NCBI GenBank assembly: GCA_009617715.1
Contig: VTFK01000267.1
Span: 682,001 to 746,000 of the forward strand
DNA: 64,000 bases
Source: Plectrocnemia conspersa
Taxonomy: Eukaryota > Arthropoda > Insecta > Trichoptera > Polycentropodidae
Direction of reading: 5' to 3'
Numbering within the stretch: position 1 is the stretch's first letter; each line of letters begins with the position of its first letter. The notes under the pieces were generated by a model. That model was not told the DNA's origin. It searched no databases and worked only from the letters and a program-made list of their open reading frames with translations. Positions 24,530 through 39,925 of this stretch are shown one piece after another. Both the position numbers and the translations under genes were made by a program.

Positions 24530-24720
24530 CGAGAGGGAAATGAGACTTTCGATTTTAAAGGCTTCGTCGTGTCGCCATGGAAACAAGTTATATGAGCTTT
24601 GAACGGAAGGAGATGCGATGGAACATAGAAAGCGGTTGAAACTCAATACCATTTCTCTTCTTTCTCAGCTATATGAATTCAAGTAAAATATAGTTTGAGG
24701 AAGTGTGAATTGGTATATTA
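24530..24720. promoter_or_regulatory. Complex island with X-box-like motif
   Basis: GTCGCCATGGAAAC (24571-24584) differs at two positions from the ideal RFX-factor X-box GTTGCCATGGCAAC and keeps its symmetrical layout. The surrounding 190 bp are GC-richer than the flanks. The minus-strand 70-codon frame here is probably chance. Confidence 0.3.
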
Positions 24721-24999
24721 AACGACAGAAAAGATGTGAAAAAAAAACGACAATAAAAACACATAAATACCTATTAAATAGATAATAATTTCTAAAGCAC
24801 ATATATACATATATTTAAAGAATCTCAAGACATATTGATAACATGATACTTTAACTGAATGATAATATGCTTATTTTCATTTTAGTTTATAAATTACATA
24901 TTTGTATTATACTATTCCTTCTAAGTGATCGTAAACATGCCTTATTATATAATTATGCGTTTCAGATATGTTTATTATACTATACAAATTTACTCAAAA

Positions 25000-25400
25000 T
25001 TATTATTACACATACTGCGATGTGGGAAAACTTCGTTAAATTCACAAAATGGGATTATAATATTTCAACCAGTGAAGTGTGTTTAAACCGCATAATGCCA
25101 ATAACGTAACCGACGTTAATTTCGATTATGGGTAATGCCGTATAATATTCGAACGCGATTATAACCGTAAAATCTCATTTGGTACTACAAATTCAGAGTA
25201 TATTAAATACTTTATAATGCGCACAAATGTTGTAGGTATATATGCTATACATATGTGTGCTGTTTTGACTTTGACCTGATTCACATTGTAAGCGTGCAAG
25301 TGCTTTATAGACAATTAAATATATCAATCAATGTCGTTCGATCGGAAAATTGTAGAGCCTTCGACGGATAAGCCGCTAATAAGCTTTAGTGGAGTGGAGT
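25000..25400. promoter_or_regulatory. More complex non-repetitive island
   Basis: Contains several TAAT/ATTA words in CG-containing contexts and few homopolymers. Candidate conserved non-coding DNA; no coding evidence. Confidence 0.18.
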
Positions 25401-26439
25401 GTTATCTAAGACATACCTTATATACTCACATTCGGAATGTAATTAAATCAATAAGTCAATATATAGTAAATGGTTGAGAGTAGTTCTTACTATATAAAAT
25501 TACTATAAAAACATAAGCTTTTTTGGAAACGGTTTTTTAATTAAATCTTATTCTTTCCATGTAAATATACAATATATATTTTTAAAGTTTATTTTAATAA
25601 AGAATTATTATGAGCATGAAATAAATCGTAAATATTTGTTATATATAAGTAATAACACTGATTGATTTAATCTCTTAGAGGCCGTCTCTTTAAAGCAATA
25701 ACATCTCTGTTCGTTTTTTAAGCTCATTGAACCGTTTATATCTTTGAGCATAACATATATACATTAATATTAAATAAATACGTTTTTCTAACCGATCGAT
25801 CGATGTTTACTCAAGCTTCAAAAGAGATTTATTGCGCTTTGAAGCATACCTATACCTACAGAATTAAATTAATTGCATTGATTTTGATACTTTATAATAA
25901 AGGCTTATTATTGAGAACCTAAAAATGGTAATAATTTCGTAATAAGCTTTAAATTTAAATTTATCACTCAATGGCAGTATTATGCATACACGTTTTTATA
26001 CACTAAATCTGGCGTTATATTTATATATGATTTTACATATATAAGAACTAATATTTTTTTATATTCAACTATCATGACAACAACTAAAAATATTATAAAA
26101 ATATATCGCGCGATAAAATTAAATTACTGGTCTTATTTTAAAGCCATAAAATCAACTTTTAGTTACTTCATGTTTTCAGATATGAATATCTTAAGCTAAA
26201 AATAATTATTCATGTAGATTTTGTTTCTATATCATAAATAATTGTATTTTGCAAAATTTTCATTTAAGTGAGTGTATAAATTTTCGTAGCTTAAATGTTT
26301 CGTGTACCATTATGAGAGTAGCCTTTGAGATATTTAATATTATTTATTCTACGGTAGTTTGACCTTTTGAAAACAGGGTTAAAACTTCTGTTAATTAAAA
26401 CTTTCTATTGCATTATTTGCTTTGATTTTATTTTATTTA

Positions 26440-27060
26440 TTTATTTTACCCGTACGGAGCAATTAGCTCGATGATGCGAAAAAATCGAAGCAGAAAAAAA
26501 CAGTATCAACAAAGAATTGCTCTTAAAAGCTTTGCGCCACATTAGTCACGTGAATTAAGTTATAAATGTTTTACTGCGACACAATTAGATTTTTTTATGC
26601 GTCACACAATGGCACATGATTCCAATTTATATGCGAAAGTCTATAAAAAAATATACACTTGCTAGAAGAAAAGGGTCGAATTCGTTCGATTGGCTAATAA
26701 AAAGAGTTTTTCGCAATATGTAACTTGAGATTTACATCGTCGCCCGAGTGGATTTGATTGAACCGGCAAATTGACCTTAATCAGTTTATCCCTGGCTCCT
26801 AATTGGCGTAGACGTACATATGTAAAGTTGTATACGATCGGATATAAATTTAATCTGACGCCGTTTCGGCGTGCCGACTGTATTCGCTGCTATTAATCCT
26901 GTTCGTTAATTAATTTTACACAGTAAACGCACTTGATGGGGTCCGTTAGCCGTTAACAAATTAACTTAGCAAGACATTAAATAGTTAGTCGGCATTGAGA
27001 TATTTGTATTAGCAGAACTAGAACGGTATCTGTTATAATCTTTAAACTATGAATGCCAAG
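26440..27060. promoter_or_regulatory. More complex island, about 600 bp
   Basis: One of the longest non-repetitive, GC-richer segments. It holds CACGTGA, GTTAATTAATT and several TTAATC/GATTAA-type words, as expected for a homeodomain-responsive enhancer, but also expected by chance in AT-rich DNA. No open frame of note. Confidence 0.25.
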
Positions 27061-28769
27061 ATTCGTATCCATAGTTACATAGGCATTTGAAACCGATCGA
27101 ACATTTGGTTTTAGTGTTGCGGTAAATGTTCGAATATATTTTTTGTAAGTTTATATTATGATCCAAAGCTTGATAAATAGATGCATAAATTAGACATTAG
27201 ATATTCACCTAACAATTTGAGACAATGACAGTCATTACAGACTTCACTGTTATGAGTTGTGTGACAAATATTCTTTAGCAATGCGATACAGCAGTTAACG
27301 ATGTTCTATATTTTTGATCGTTTAAAAAAAAGTGTTGCTGCAAGTTCAAGTCATTTTGAATGAATATAATAAATTTATTAATTCAATGGATCAATAAATA
27401 AAATAATAAAAAAAACTATTTATTTTATGTTATATCTTTATAGGTGTATATTAAATTAAATAAATTTTATTGAAGAAGAATTAACTTTTGAAGTTAAATA
27501 ATATATGTATATTATAAATTACATATTTAAAAAAAATATAAAATATATTTTTTAAATTATATTAATTATATTTATTTATTTTTTTTATAAAAAAATAATA
27601 TTTAATCGATAATAATTTAATAAATGCACTAATATTAATTTATAAAAATTATTTTATTAATTTTTTTCTTTATTTTATTTAATATACAGAGATATTTCTA
27701 TAATGAATTATATATTTCAAATACGTTTTATTTTATTTATCATATTATTAACTTTAAGATATAATTTTAAATAACTTAAGAATAAAATATAAAGGTCCAG
27801 ACGTTATGGATATAGAAGCTGCCAGTAAAACACAGATGTCTAATACGTGTGGACAAAGGACTCTAAAGGGTAAAGTCAGTGGCAAGGGCGTTTTTACAGT
27901 ATTAAATAATTAATTTATTTGTGACTTTCTAAGACCAAAGTTTTTTCTTATCGGCGTTACACAATCGTATCTTAGTAGAAATAGATTAAGATGTTCAAAA
28001 GCATTTATAAAATTAACCTGTATAATGTCGAATGGTTTGTGCTAAATAAAAATGAATGCGTTGTATAGCTTTGTCACAAATATTTTAATTAAAATTATAC
28101 ACACATACTACATAAATTAAATTATCGCTAATTCTAACATTTTTTAAATCATGGCATACTAAATATTTATTTGCCAAAAACAAATAATCTGTTTCTATCC
28201 ATAAATAATCGTTTTAGTGATACCAGAACCACCACTAAACTTTTATATACCACTAAAATCTAAAAGATTTTAACTGAATTTGCACCAAGAGAAGTTGCGC
28301 CGAGATCGACAGTGTCTACCCTTAGAAGCACAATGAAATATAAATTTTCATTATATATACCCGTAATTTGAAAAATTATACGTAAAAATTTCAAAACTAT
28401 TTATTCAGCAAGTTGTATTATTCCTTTCTGAGAATATTTTTCTTGCACATTCATTATGGAGAAAACATGTGATTTATTGGTAAGATTGGTTCGTAGTTGT
28501 AATGTAGTTTATGATATTAACACTATAAGCACAAGATGCAGATTGGTACGACTCCGTGGCAAGCATTATGGTTTGAGATGCTTTTTTACAGCGAGTTCTT
28601 TTTTTATTACAACTATTTCAATAAAATGAATAATTTTACAAACATACTATTAAATTTTGTTTTTAATTTAATGTAACAATTTTTTAATTTATTAATATTA
28701 TTTTTTATGAAAATCATGTGCATCAAAATATATTAAAAAAAATATTATATAAATATTATGGTTTTTAAA

Positions 28770-28875
28770 TATTATTTATTCAGTTATATTTGTAAATATA
28801 TAACTATATGGGGTACCTTAAAACAGTGAAAGATTGACCGCCGTACATGTACGGCGAAGCCGCTCTCGGGGTTAA
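28770..28875 (+). repeat. Palindrome-bearing repeat, copy 3
   Basis: GGGGTACC (28810-28817), AACAGTGAAAGATTGAC, the perfect palindrome CGCCGTACATGTACGGCG (28839-28856) and GCTCTCGGGG precede TTAA (28872-28875). Homology to copies 1 and 2 stops exactly at that TTAA: the flank (TCTAATCTGTG...) is unrelated. This supports the TTAA as the true element boundary, as for piggyBac-type insertions. On the left, homology fades near CAGTTATATTTGTAAATATA (about 28780). Confidence 0.75.
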
Positions 28876-30454
28876 TCTAATCTGTGAAGATCAATCGGAT
28901 TTATAAATATATAATAATCATTAATTCTGATCTCACAGACACGATAGTAATTATAGAGCAATAAAGTCCATTTGGGATTTGAACATTTAGGTATTTTTAT
29001 TATATTGGCTATACATTAACTTTTAAAACATTATATAGCTCTCCATGTTTGATAATTGGTTGTTGAATAATTTTTTATATATCCTTCTCTCGTGCTATCG
29101 CTAAATGCACTGACTTACTATATATATTTTCACTGGCCATTATTTAAATACATGTTTCGTGATTAAGTATTAAAAATAATATTAATTATTAGACTCGTTA
29201 AATTAATTTAAAAGATAATCTTTGTATAAGTGATAATACAGAGCTTGATTTTAAAGAAAGTGAGGCAATTAAAAAGCAGTGAGCAAACCAATATATATTT
29301 ATTCTAGTGCCAAGATACCTGAACTTTATTAAGCCATTATCTTATATAAGCACAATGGTGTAATACGTAACTTAAGCTAAATAAAATTAAAAGTAGAAAA
29401 TAAATCTCTACAATGTGAAAAGAGGCGAGAAGGATCGCTAAATAATCAATTAGATTTAGTAAGTAATTTAAAATATATGTTTTCAACATTAGATTTATCT
29501 ATCAATGATTTATATTTATTTCGTAACTCGTGTTTTATATTATTATTATAAATATGGTTTTAATATTAATTATTATTTTGTCTTACAAGTTTTTGTATGA
29601 AAAACGGCAATTAATTATCAAAAACGCTACAGTGTTCAAACTTTCAAGTTCAACGCAAAAACTTTCCAGAGATTTATTTTCGCGTATCAAACGGCGTCAG
29701 AGGCTTTCAAGAAATTTCACAGAATTTCAATTCGAACATTCACTAATAAATCCTTCGCAAGATGCCGAAACTTGATATCTTAATCTGCGAAAGTGTTTTT
29801 CAACATCTCCTTTAAAAAAAATAGTGCGGCGAGAGAGGGAGAGAAAGATGAAAAAAAAACTAAAAAAAGATTAATCATCATTGCACACTTGGGAACCCAC
29901 TGCCCATTACCGAGAGACTGAGATAAAGTTTCGAGCAAAGCACGGAGGTCAAAGTCAAAATGTTGACCCAGACCCTCGTTCGGTGCTGGGAAAACACGCC
30001 TTTCGCTAGTACACCCCGTTGACCGTTACTGTTGGAAACTCGTGGAAAGTATCAGTCAACGCGTCTCTTTGGAGTAGCAAATTTTGAGAGGTGGATTGCG
30101 CTTATTGCTTATTTCTACATAGGATTATAGAGGGTGATCTACTAAAAAGTTCATATTTAATAAAAAAATCTAGTTCATATGTTTTTGTATATAAATATTT
30201 ATTATAATTAAATGTAAAAATGATGTTAAAATATCAATATGACGCTTTTACAAATATATTACTAAATATCGGTAATTTTAATTCACGATCAAGCGATATA
30301 TTTCTATCGGATATATCAGTAAAAAGTGAGTATTTTCAATAAGACCAAGAATAATTTAAATTATCTTTTTAATGTTTCGTAGTTCATTTTATAAAATTAA
30401 GAAAAATCCTGTCATATAAATTTACAAGACTCAAGTACACACCGGAAAAGCAAA
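28876..30454. other. Non-coding stretch
   Basis: AT-rich, with a purine run GAGAGAGGGAGAGAAAG near 29830 and a more complex island at 29880-30130 that includes TTGACC-type half-sites. A 81-codon plus frame (29530-29775) is not recognisable and is of low complexity at its start. No gene is supported. Confidence 0.4.
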
Positions 30455-30655
30455 GGCACCTACTGCACTTAATCCAGATTTTTAGATTTAATAAAGCTTT
30501 ATTAAGCTCGAAACTTTTTAAAGCTCCGGTCTGAACTCATTTCATTTTTGTTGAATATACATTTTATTCGAAAATACTCTCAGTTAACTTATATTAATTT
30601 TAAAAGATTTTTTTTCAAGATACTGAAATATCTTTATTAAAGTATTATTGTGCCA
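30455..30655 (-). repeat. Unclassified interspersed repeat, copy B
   Basis: This is the inverted partner of 15982-16172 (see that entry), 14.3 kb away. The best conserved part is around 30495-30600. Substitutions and indels are spread along the length, so the copies are old. Confidence 0.65.
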
Positions 30656-33600
30656 ATGGAAGGCAAACATAATCAATAAAATACTACTTAATTCATGTGC
30701 TAAATTTACATCCTTTTAACATATCAGCAATACATCAACTGATAAAATCCCCAGAGACACGTCGTGTGGGATTCATCAAAGTATGCAATGTCACATAATG
30801 GATGTTGAACGTGATAATAATATTAAATTATCGATTTTGTACAGAGTAAATGTACGTTATTTTCTCGAGAAATCTTAAACTGAAATAATGACATAGAACA
30901 AACGTTGATATTTGAGTAAAGAATGTGAAGGAAGAGGAGACCCAATTTCAAGCTAACGAGGGTCCTGACCCGTAATAAGCTGCAATTCCGTATGCGTATT
31001 GGGATTCAATTGGTATAAAAGCTTTTTCTGATCAGTTTACACCGTTAGCTATCTATAACGACCTGTAACAATTGAAAGTTTATGAATGGTTCTACGATAC
31101 TTCTTGACGTCTTTATAACAGTTAAATAAACATAAATGTATAAAGGGTTTGTAATTATATATACTAGATATGTCTTAATGTTATAAGCTTATTTCAAATA
31201 CGGCTTTATAACGTAACTCTAATAGAAAAAATAAAACACTAATTGTAACAAATTTTCACACTCAAGCCTCTTAAAAATATTTGCTTACTAATTTTGTTGA
31301 CATGCCATTTTTATTTTGGTATACAATATTGGGTAGCTATAATTTTAAAAAGCTGATAGAATAATATTTATAAAAAAATAGCCACAAATATTTTATTGAA
31401 AAAAAGTTTTATATTAACCGTATCGATTAATTAATTAATAGGATTAACTGTGTAATTAATTAAAAATTAACCTTATAATTTAATACGTTTTTAATTGCTT
31501 AGTAAATAATTATGGCTGATTAGTTTAAGGCAAAATTTCATATATAATATATTTTATTAATATATGTTGTACTCGTTCTAGTAATTTACGTTAAATATAA
31601 TGATTTGGTGACCATTAAATTCCATTTGCCTTTTAATAAAGACTAATATGCGGTACCTGTGTTCAACCTACGCGTTTATTTTAAGGTTTTTACAAAGGTT
31701 TATGAATTATTTAAATTTTAAAATACGGCCATACAATAAATATTATGATATGCTGTGTCGCTCGTTATCATTGAGTTGTCCCTGAGATTGGCTCATGAAT
31801 ATCAAAGATAACTACTCGGTTGAATTGATTTTATGTTTTTATTTATCGTCTGTGTTAATTCAGCGTGAGCTTCGCTGAATGCATATTCAGGCTAATTTAA
31901 AAAAAAAAGTAAAAATGCTTTATGTATAGTGGGTGTTGTAAACATTGAATTTTTTAATACAAAAAAAACAACTACCATGATTGTGACAATCAGATAAAAA
32001 TAAACAGGTATTAAAAAAACATAAAAATTATTGTGGATTCAGCAAGATGCCACTTTATGTCACACAGCAGGAGTCACAATCGAAAATTAGGGGAAATATA
32101 ATCTGCAGAAGTGGTGACAGAGATTTGCTGCCAAGATTTAAGCATTCTAGATTTTTTCTATTAAGTTAACTTAAAGGGCGTGTCTATGGCAGGACGCCAA
32201 ATCGATTGATCAATTAAATACCATTTTATAATCATTAATAGTTTCAATATCAGTCCAAAATTGTGTTAGTTATAAAATACATTTATGTCGCTTGATACAA
32301 GAACAACTAAAATCGTTATTTTAAATTATGTATACAATAAAGCAACTATTCTGTGTATTAAGCAAAGCCAAGATCAGTTTATTATCCCTAGAAACGTCTT
32401 GAGAAAACATGTTCTGATTTTCGCATTGGACAGAATCAAAATATTATTCTGTTTTATGAAATCTCAAAATACTATAAACATGTTTATTTCTATAAATAAA
32501 AAGAAAATATAACAAAACCAACTCATCAAAGTAAATTGACTAATTTTGTGTCAATATATTTAAGTTTTAAGACGTTTTTAATTAATTATGGTTATTTAAA
32601 AGCAAAAATATTTGTATTATACACATATTTATAATTAAGGTAAGACTATATCCGTGTTAGAGTTTTTTGTCGTAATTTATTACCCATTGATTCTAATTGT
32701 CGAGAAGCCATGAAAAATACGAGCAAACAGGATGCTTTCGCTCTCGGCCAACTCCAGAAATTAAAGGATTAAAAGGAAGAAATTGCGAATTCCAGCGCAG
32801 GGTAGACAATTGAACTCGGCCGCGGTGTCTGCTCTAATTAAACTATGTTACGGAACAAAAGTAACGACGAACAAAGCAGCAGGTATTATCGACAAAGGCA
32901 CTGGTAATTTGCACTGAAGTATTTCGGTGCTTTTGATGACCTTTTCAGTAGCTCTCGTTTCGTTCCGTGTAATTTTGTGAATTTTTTCCTCGACAATCCT
33001 ACTGAAAATGCGAACACAACAAGAAGAAACTCAATTTTATTCTGAACCCTCATAGCGTAATGAAAAATATCATATCATATGTGTGTGAGGTTTCCTTTTA
33101 TTGTCTAAAAATAGATATATGCTTATATGTGGTTAGGTTATCATAAGTATTCATACGAAATTTAATTTAAAACACTACGTGGAATTCTATTATTTCTGTA
33201 GCTGATATTGGTAATTTTTAGGCGTGTTATTATATTGAGATAATAAAGCACAATTTTTCAATATACATACAAACGCGTATATTGCTGGTCTCTTTTTAGT
33301 CCTTAAGTTTAGGATTCTAAAATAAATAAATTATAAAAAAATCTAGGATCAAGGAAAAAATAAATTTGATGTATTTATTAATAAAATATTATATATTTTA
33401 TTTATTATTTTTGTTTTTAATGTTTAAAAATAACTTACCCATAAACAGTATAATTTATTTAAGTTATATTTCCACATTGCCTTGAACTTAATGAAATCAA
33501 ATTCAATAAAAACAAATAGCAAGAAAAATATAATTACAGCAATGTAATAAAGATTGTTTATTATATAAATTATTTATTATATTTTTTTATCAAATAATAT

Positions 33601-35690
33601 TTTCTTAATGAACAATACTCATACTTTTAAAATACACGTAACTAAGTTTTAAATAAATACAATATGTACATATAATAACCCTCTAAATACTTGTTTTGAG
33701 TATTTTGTGAAAATGAATGTATTCAAAAAAGAAAAATTTTGCTGAGAATTTTCAAATAGAAAATTCTCATTATGTTAAGAACTAATGCTATATCAAAGGA
33801 CTTTTGCATACCAAATATTTATTATTACTAATTTAAAATAAATAAATGTGTGTTTTTTTTAATAAGAAAGTACATTATTTCATACAATTACAGTTTTTAA
33901 CCACTGTAAATATAAAATTATCAATTTAGGCCATTGATATTTAAGTCAGTATTTAATAAAATATTTGTTGTTAAAAGTGGCACTTTCAGAAATGCGTTCT
34001 ATAAATCAACCGTCAAAAGAAATCGCCATTTAAATTAAACGTCATATGGAAACCCCCAGAAATAGAAATCGTCAACGACGTTCGAAATAATAAACAAATT
34101 ACAGATACGAAACTTGAAAAATGAAAGCAGCTTGTTTTGCGTTTTAATAAAAGTCTTCGTGGTTTTGTGAGCTTAGTTAGTTTTTATTAGGCAATTCAAT
34201 TTAATAATCTAGCTTTTGGAAGAAAATTTATTTTAAAATCCTCACACTTGTTTTAAAAAAATATATAATTTTCATTGTAAGACAACAAAAAATCAATAAA
34301 AAAGTACAATAAAAAAAATGATTTCATTCAATTGTATGGTTAATAAATTCATGATCCCGGCGAATAAATTTGTGCTCATTTATTCGGGCAAAATTGCAAA
34401 AAATAGGTTAATTTTCAAATTACCATGTAGAAATACACACACGGCGATTGACTATACGGTTTAATTGAACAAAATGAACTCACTAACCACTAGTTAAAGT
34501 GGCACACAAGAAACATATAAAAGTTTTCTCAAGAATTTAGATTTACCAGATATACTCTAATTCATCCTCTCGCATTTATTGATGACAAACTAATAATTTA
34601 TATATTGAAATATAATAGTATATATAATAATTATTACGTAAAAATATATACAACATTAAAACTATATCTTTTTATATAGTTAATAAGCTGTGGTACGTAT
34701 TTAAAGGTTATTATGGGGTTAAATGTTATTAAATACGGTTGAATCTCTAGTTGAAATATTTATTTTTTATTTAGCGTGCGATTTCATTCACAATGTGGCT
34801 GCTGATTCACATGAATGTTTTTTTTTAATTGCAGCATCCCTTATTATTATTGCAAAGCGGATCACTCAGATATAACTCAGGCATGGTATATAAAGCCTAA
34901 AGCTTAACGCAATCATAAAACAGTGCTAGCTACTTAATTGAATTCACAAAAAATTTGATACTGTTTTTTACGAAAGGTTTATACGTATGTGTATAAATAT
35001 CTTTACTTTTCCCGTATTTTTTAATAATCTCACAGGTAAAAGCCATTATCCGCAGATGTGCCAGGAAAGTCACAGCATTGTCTTTATGCGGTTCTCTTTT
35101 ATAGAGAGACGTAAAGGGCTTATACAAGAAGTTGTATTAATTAATACATTCATAAGTGGTGATGATGTCATTGTAATCCTCTAATTATTGTTTACATAAC
35201 TTCTAACTTTAAAGTTTATTTTAATATTTATTTTGCAAAAATTAATTATTATTTTAGAAAAATATTTTTTTTCATGAATATACTAGTGTATAGACATAAA
35301 TGAGCATTCAGGGTTTAACGCCATCGAACAAAACGAGAAGGATGGAACGTCTATGCAAAATGGATTTGCGTGGTTTAGGTCGGAAAATTTTGAGGAAATG
35401 TAAAAGGGACGTAATCATTGTTTTGCATTAAATCCATTCCGGCTCGCGTGGTAGGATCGTCGCTAAAAACGGTTTATCCAAATTGGCATGAAAGTGAACC
35501 ATTCGGGATTTAACCGTCGAGTTTATCCGGTACGGGTCGCTTACATTTTATATGAAGTCGGATGTTTTAACGTTGATTTTTTTTAAAATAATCCGTGAAG
35601 AAGGTTAACTGAAATAGTGATATGAAAAAATATAGGTATTCGTTATTTATCAAAAATTAATATAAAGCATTTAATGCGATCTATGTTTTG
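30656..35690. other. AT-rich non-coding stretch with scattered islands
   Basis: No gene is seen. More complex segments occur at about 30890-31080, 32650-33070, 34000-34170 and 35290-35560. The last lies just upstream of the microsatellite and is notably free of homopolymers. The rest is AT-rich. Confidence 0.4.
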
Positions 35691-39204
<3,514 letters not shown>

Positions 39205-39504
39205 TGCCGAAACCTAATATAACCTACATTTTTATTTAGTCGCTTCTGCAAATAATTTGTAAATACAAAGCAATTGCTTTAGCAATATTTTATTTTATTT
39301 AAAAAATATTAGGTTTGATATTTTTAATAAAAGTCCATTACATTTAGAATTGTATAAATTGTAAATTTTATATTTACGACAAAACCTAGATTTTTATCAA
39401 AAATTTATTTAATCGCATCTGGAAGTAATTAGTAAAAAAATAATGTTTTACTGATATTTTCTATTGAAATAAGTATATTTTTAACATTTAATACAAACCT
39501 CACA
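39205..39504. repeat. Degenerate tandem repeat, period about 173 bp (left part)
   Basis: TTTAGTCGCTTCTGCAAATAA near 39238 recurs as TTTAATCGCATCTGGAAGTAA near 39411, 173 bp later, with preceding AAACCTA...ATTTTTAT also shared. The AGTCCATTACATTTAGAA segment at 39335 has its partner beyond the inserted inverted-repeat element. It is a small, diverged satellite-like array. Confidence 0.6.
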
Positions 39505-39821
39505 ATATTTGCGTTAACACAGTCAGTTCGAAAGCTATCCATTTCATCATTATTTATAATTGAGAAAGAGATGGCAAGTTTGGGTTTTCGCTCCTACTAT
39601 TAGCTCTAAAGCACACAATACGGATATACGTTCAATATACTTATCATTACTCTGATTGATTGATAAATATTACAAATATAGTAATAATTTTAATTTCCAA
39701 TAATTTGTTCAAAATATAAACAGGATTAATGATAAGTATATCGAACGCATATTCATATCGTATGCATTATAAATAATGTTGAAATAAATAGCTTTCGAAC
39801 TGACTGTGTTAACGCAAATAT
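39505..39821. mobile_element. 317-bp element with 34-bp perfect inverted termini
   Basis: The left arm 39505-39538 and right arm 39788-39821 are perfect inverted copies (34 bp, containing GCGTTAACACAGTCAGTTCG). Pairing continues imperfectly inward, and a second inverted block lies at about 39618-39648 versus 39728-39757 (ACTTATCATTA shared). The left half has about 65 bp not matched on the right. There is no coding capacity. It looks like a MITE or foldback element. A convincing target duplication is not visible apart from ambiguous ATAT at both edges. It interrupts the tandem repeat array. Confidence 0.75.
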
Positions 39822-39925
39822 GATATAAGTTAAATATTTGTGGTAGTCCACTACATTTGGAACTGTATATATTGTATATTTTCTAATTACGACCTTTTAT
39901 TTCTTGAATATCATTTGGGTGCCTA
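39822..39925. repeat. Degenerate tandem repeat (right part)
   Basis: AGTCCACTACATTTGGAACTG (39846 onward), followed by TATATATTGTATATTTTCTAATTACGAC, parallels 39335-39385 on the other side of the 317-bp element. Subtracting that element leaves a spacing of about 190 bp, close to one repeat unit. Confidence 0.55.

Larger units (their letters stand above)
24311..28769. other. Non-coding stretch between palindrome copies 2 and 3
   Basis: No gene is seen. AT-rich DNA alternates with more complex islands at about 24530-24720, 25000-25400 and 26440-27060, annotated separately. It is bounded by copies 2 and 3 of the palindrome family in opposite orientation, so the whole 24216-28875 interval could formally be a TTAA-to-TTAA element. 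Confidence 0.4.

Noticed and set aside
27793..27912. 39-codon open stretch with balanced composition (KGPDVMDIEAASKTQ region)
   Set aside because: Too short, no pyrimidine tract before a plausible acceptor site, and no known similarity.
31014..31037. TATAAAA followed by TCAGTTT, resembling a core promoter
   Set aside because: The spacing from TATA to the initiator-like A is about 20 nt, shorter than the usual 28-31 nt, and no gene follows.
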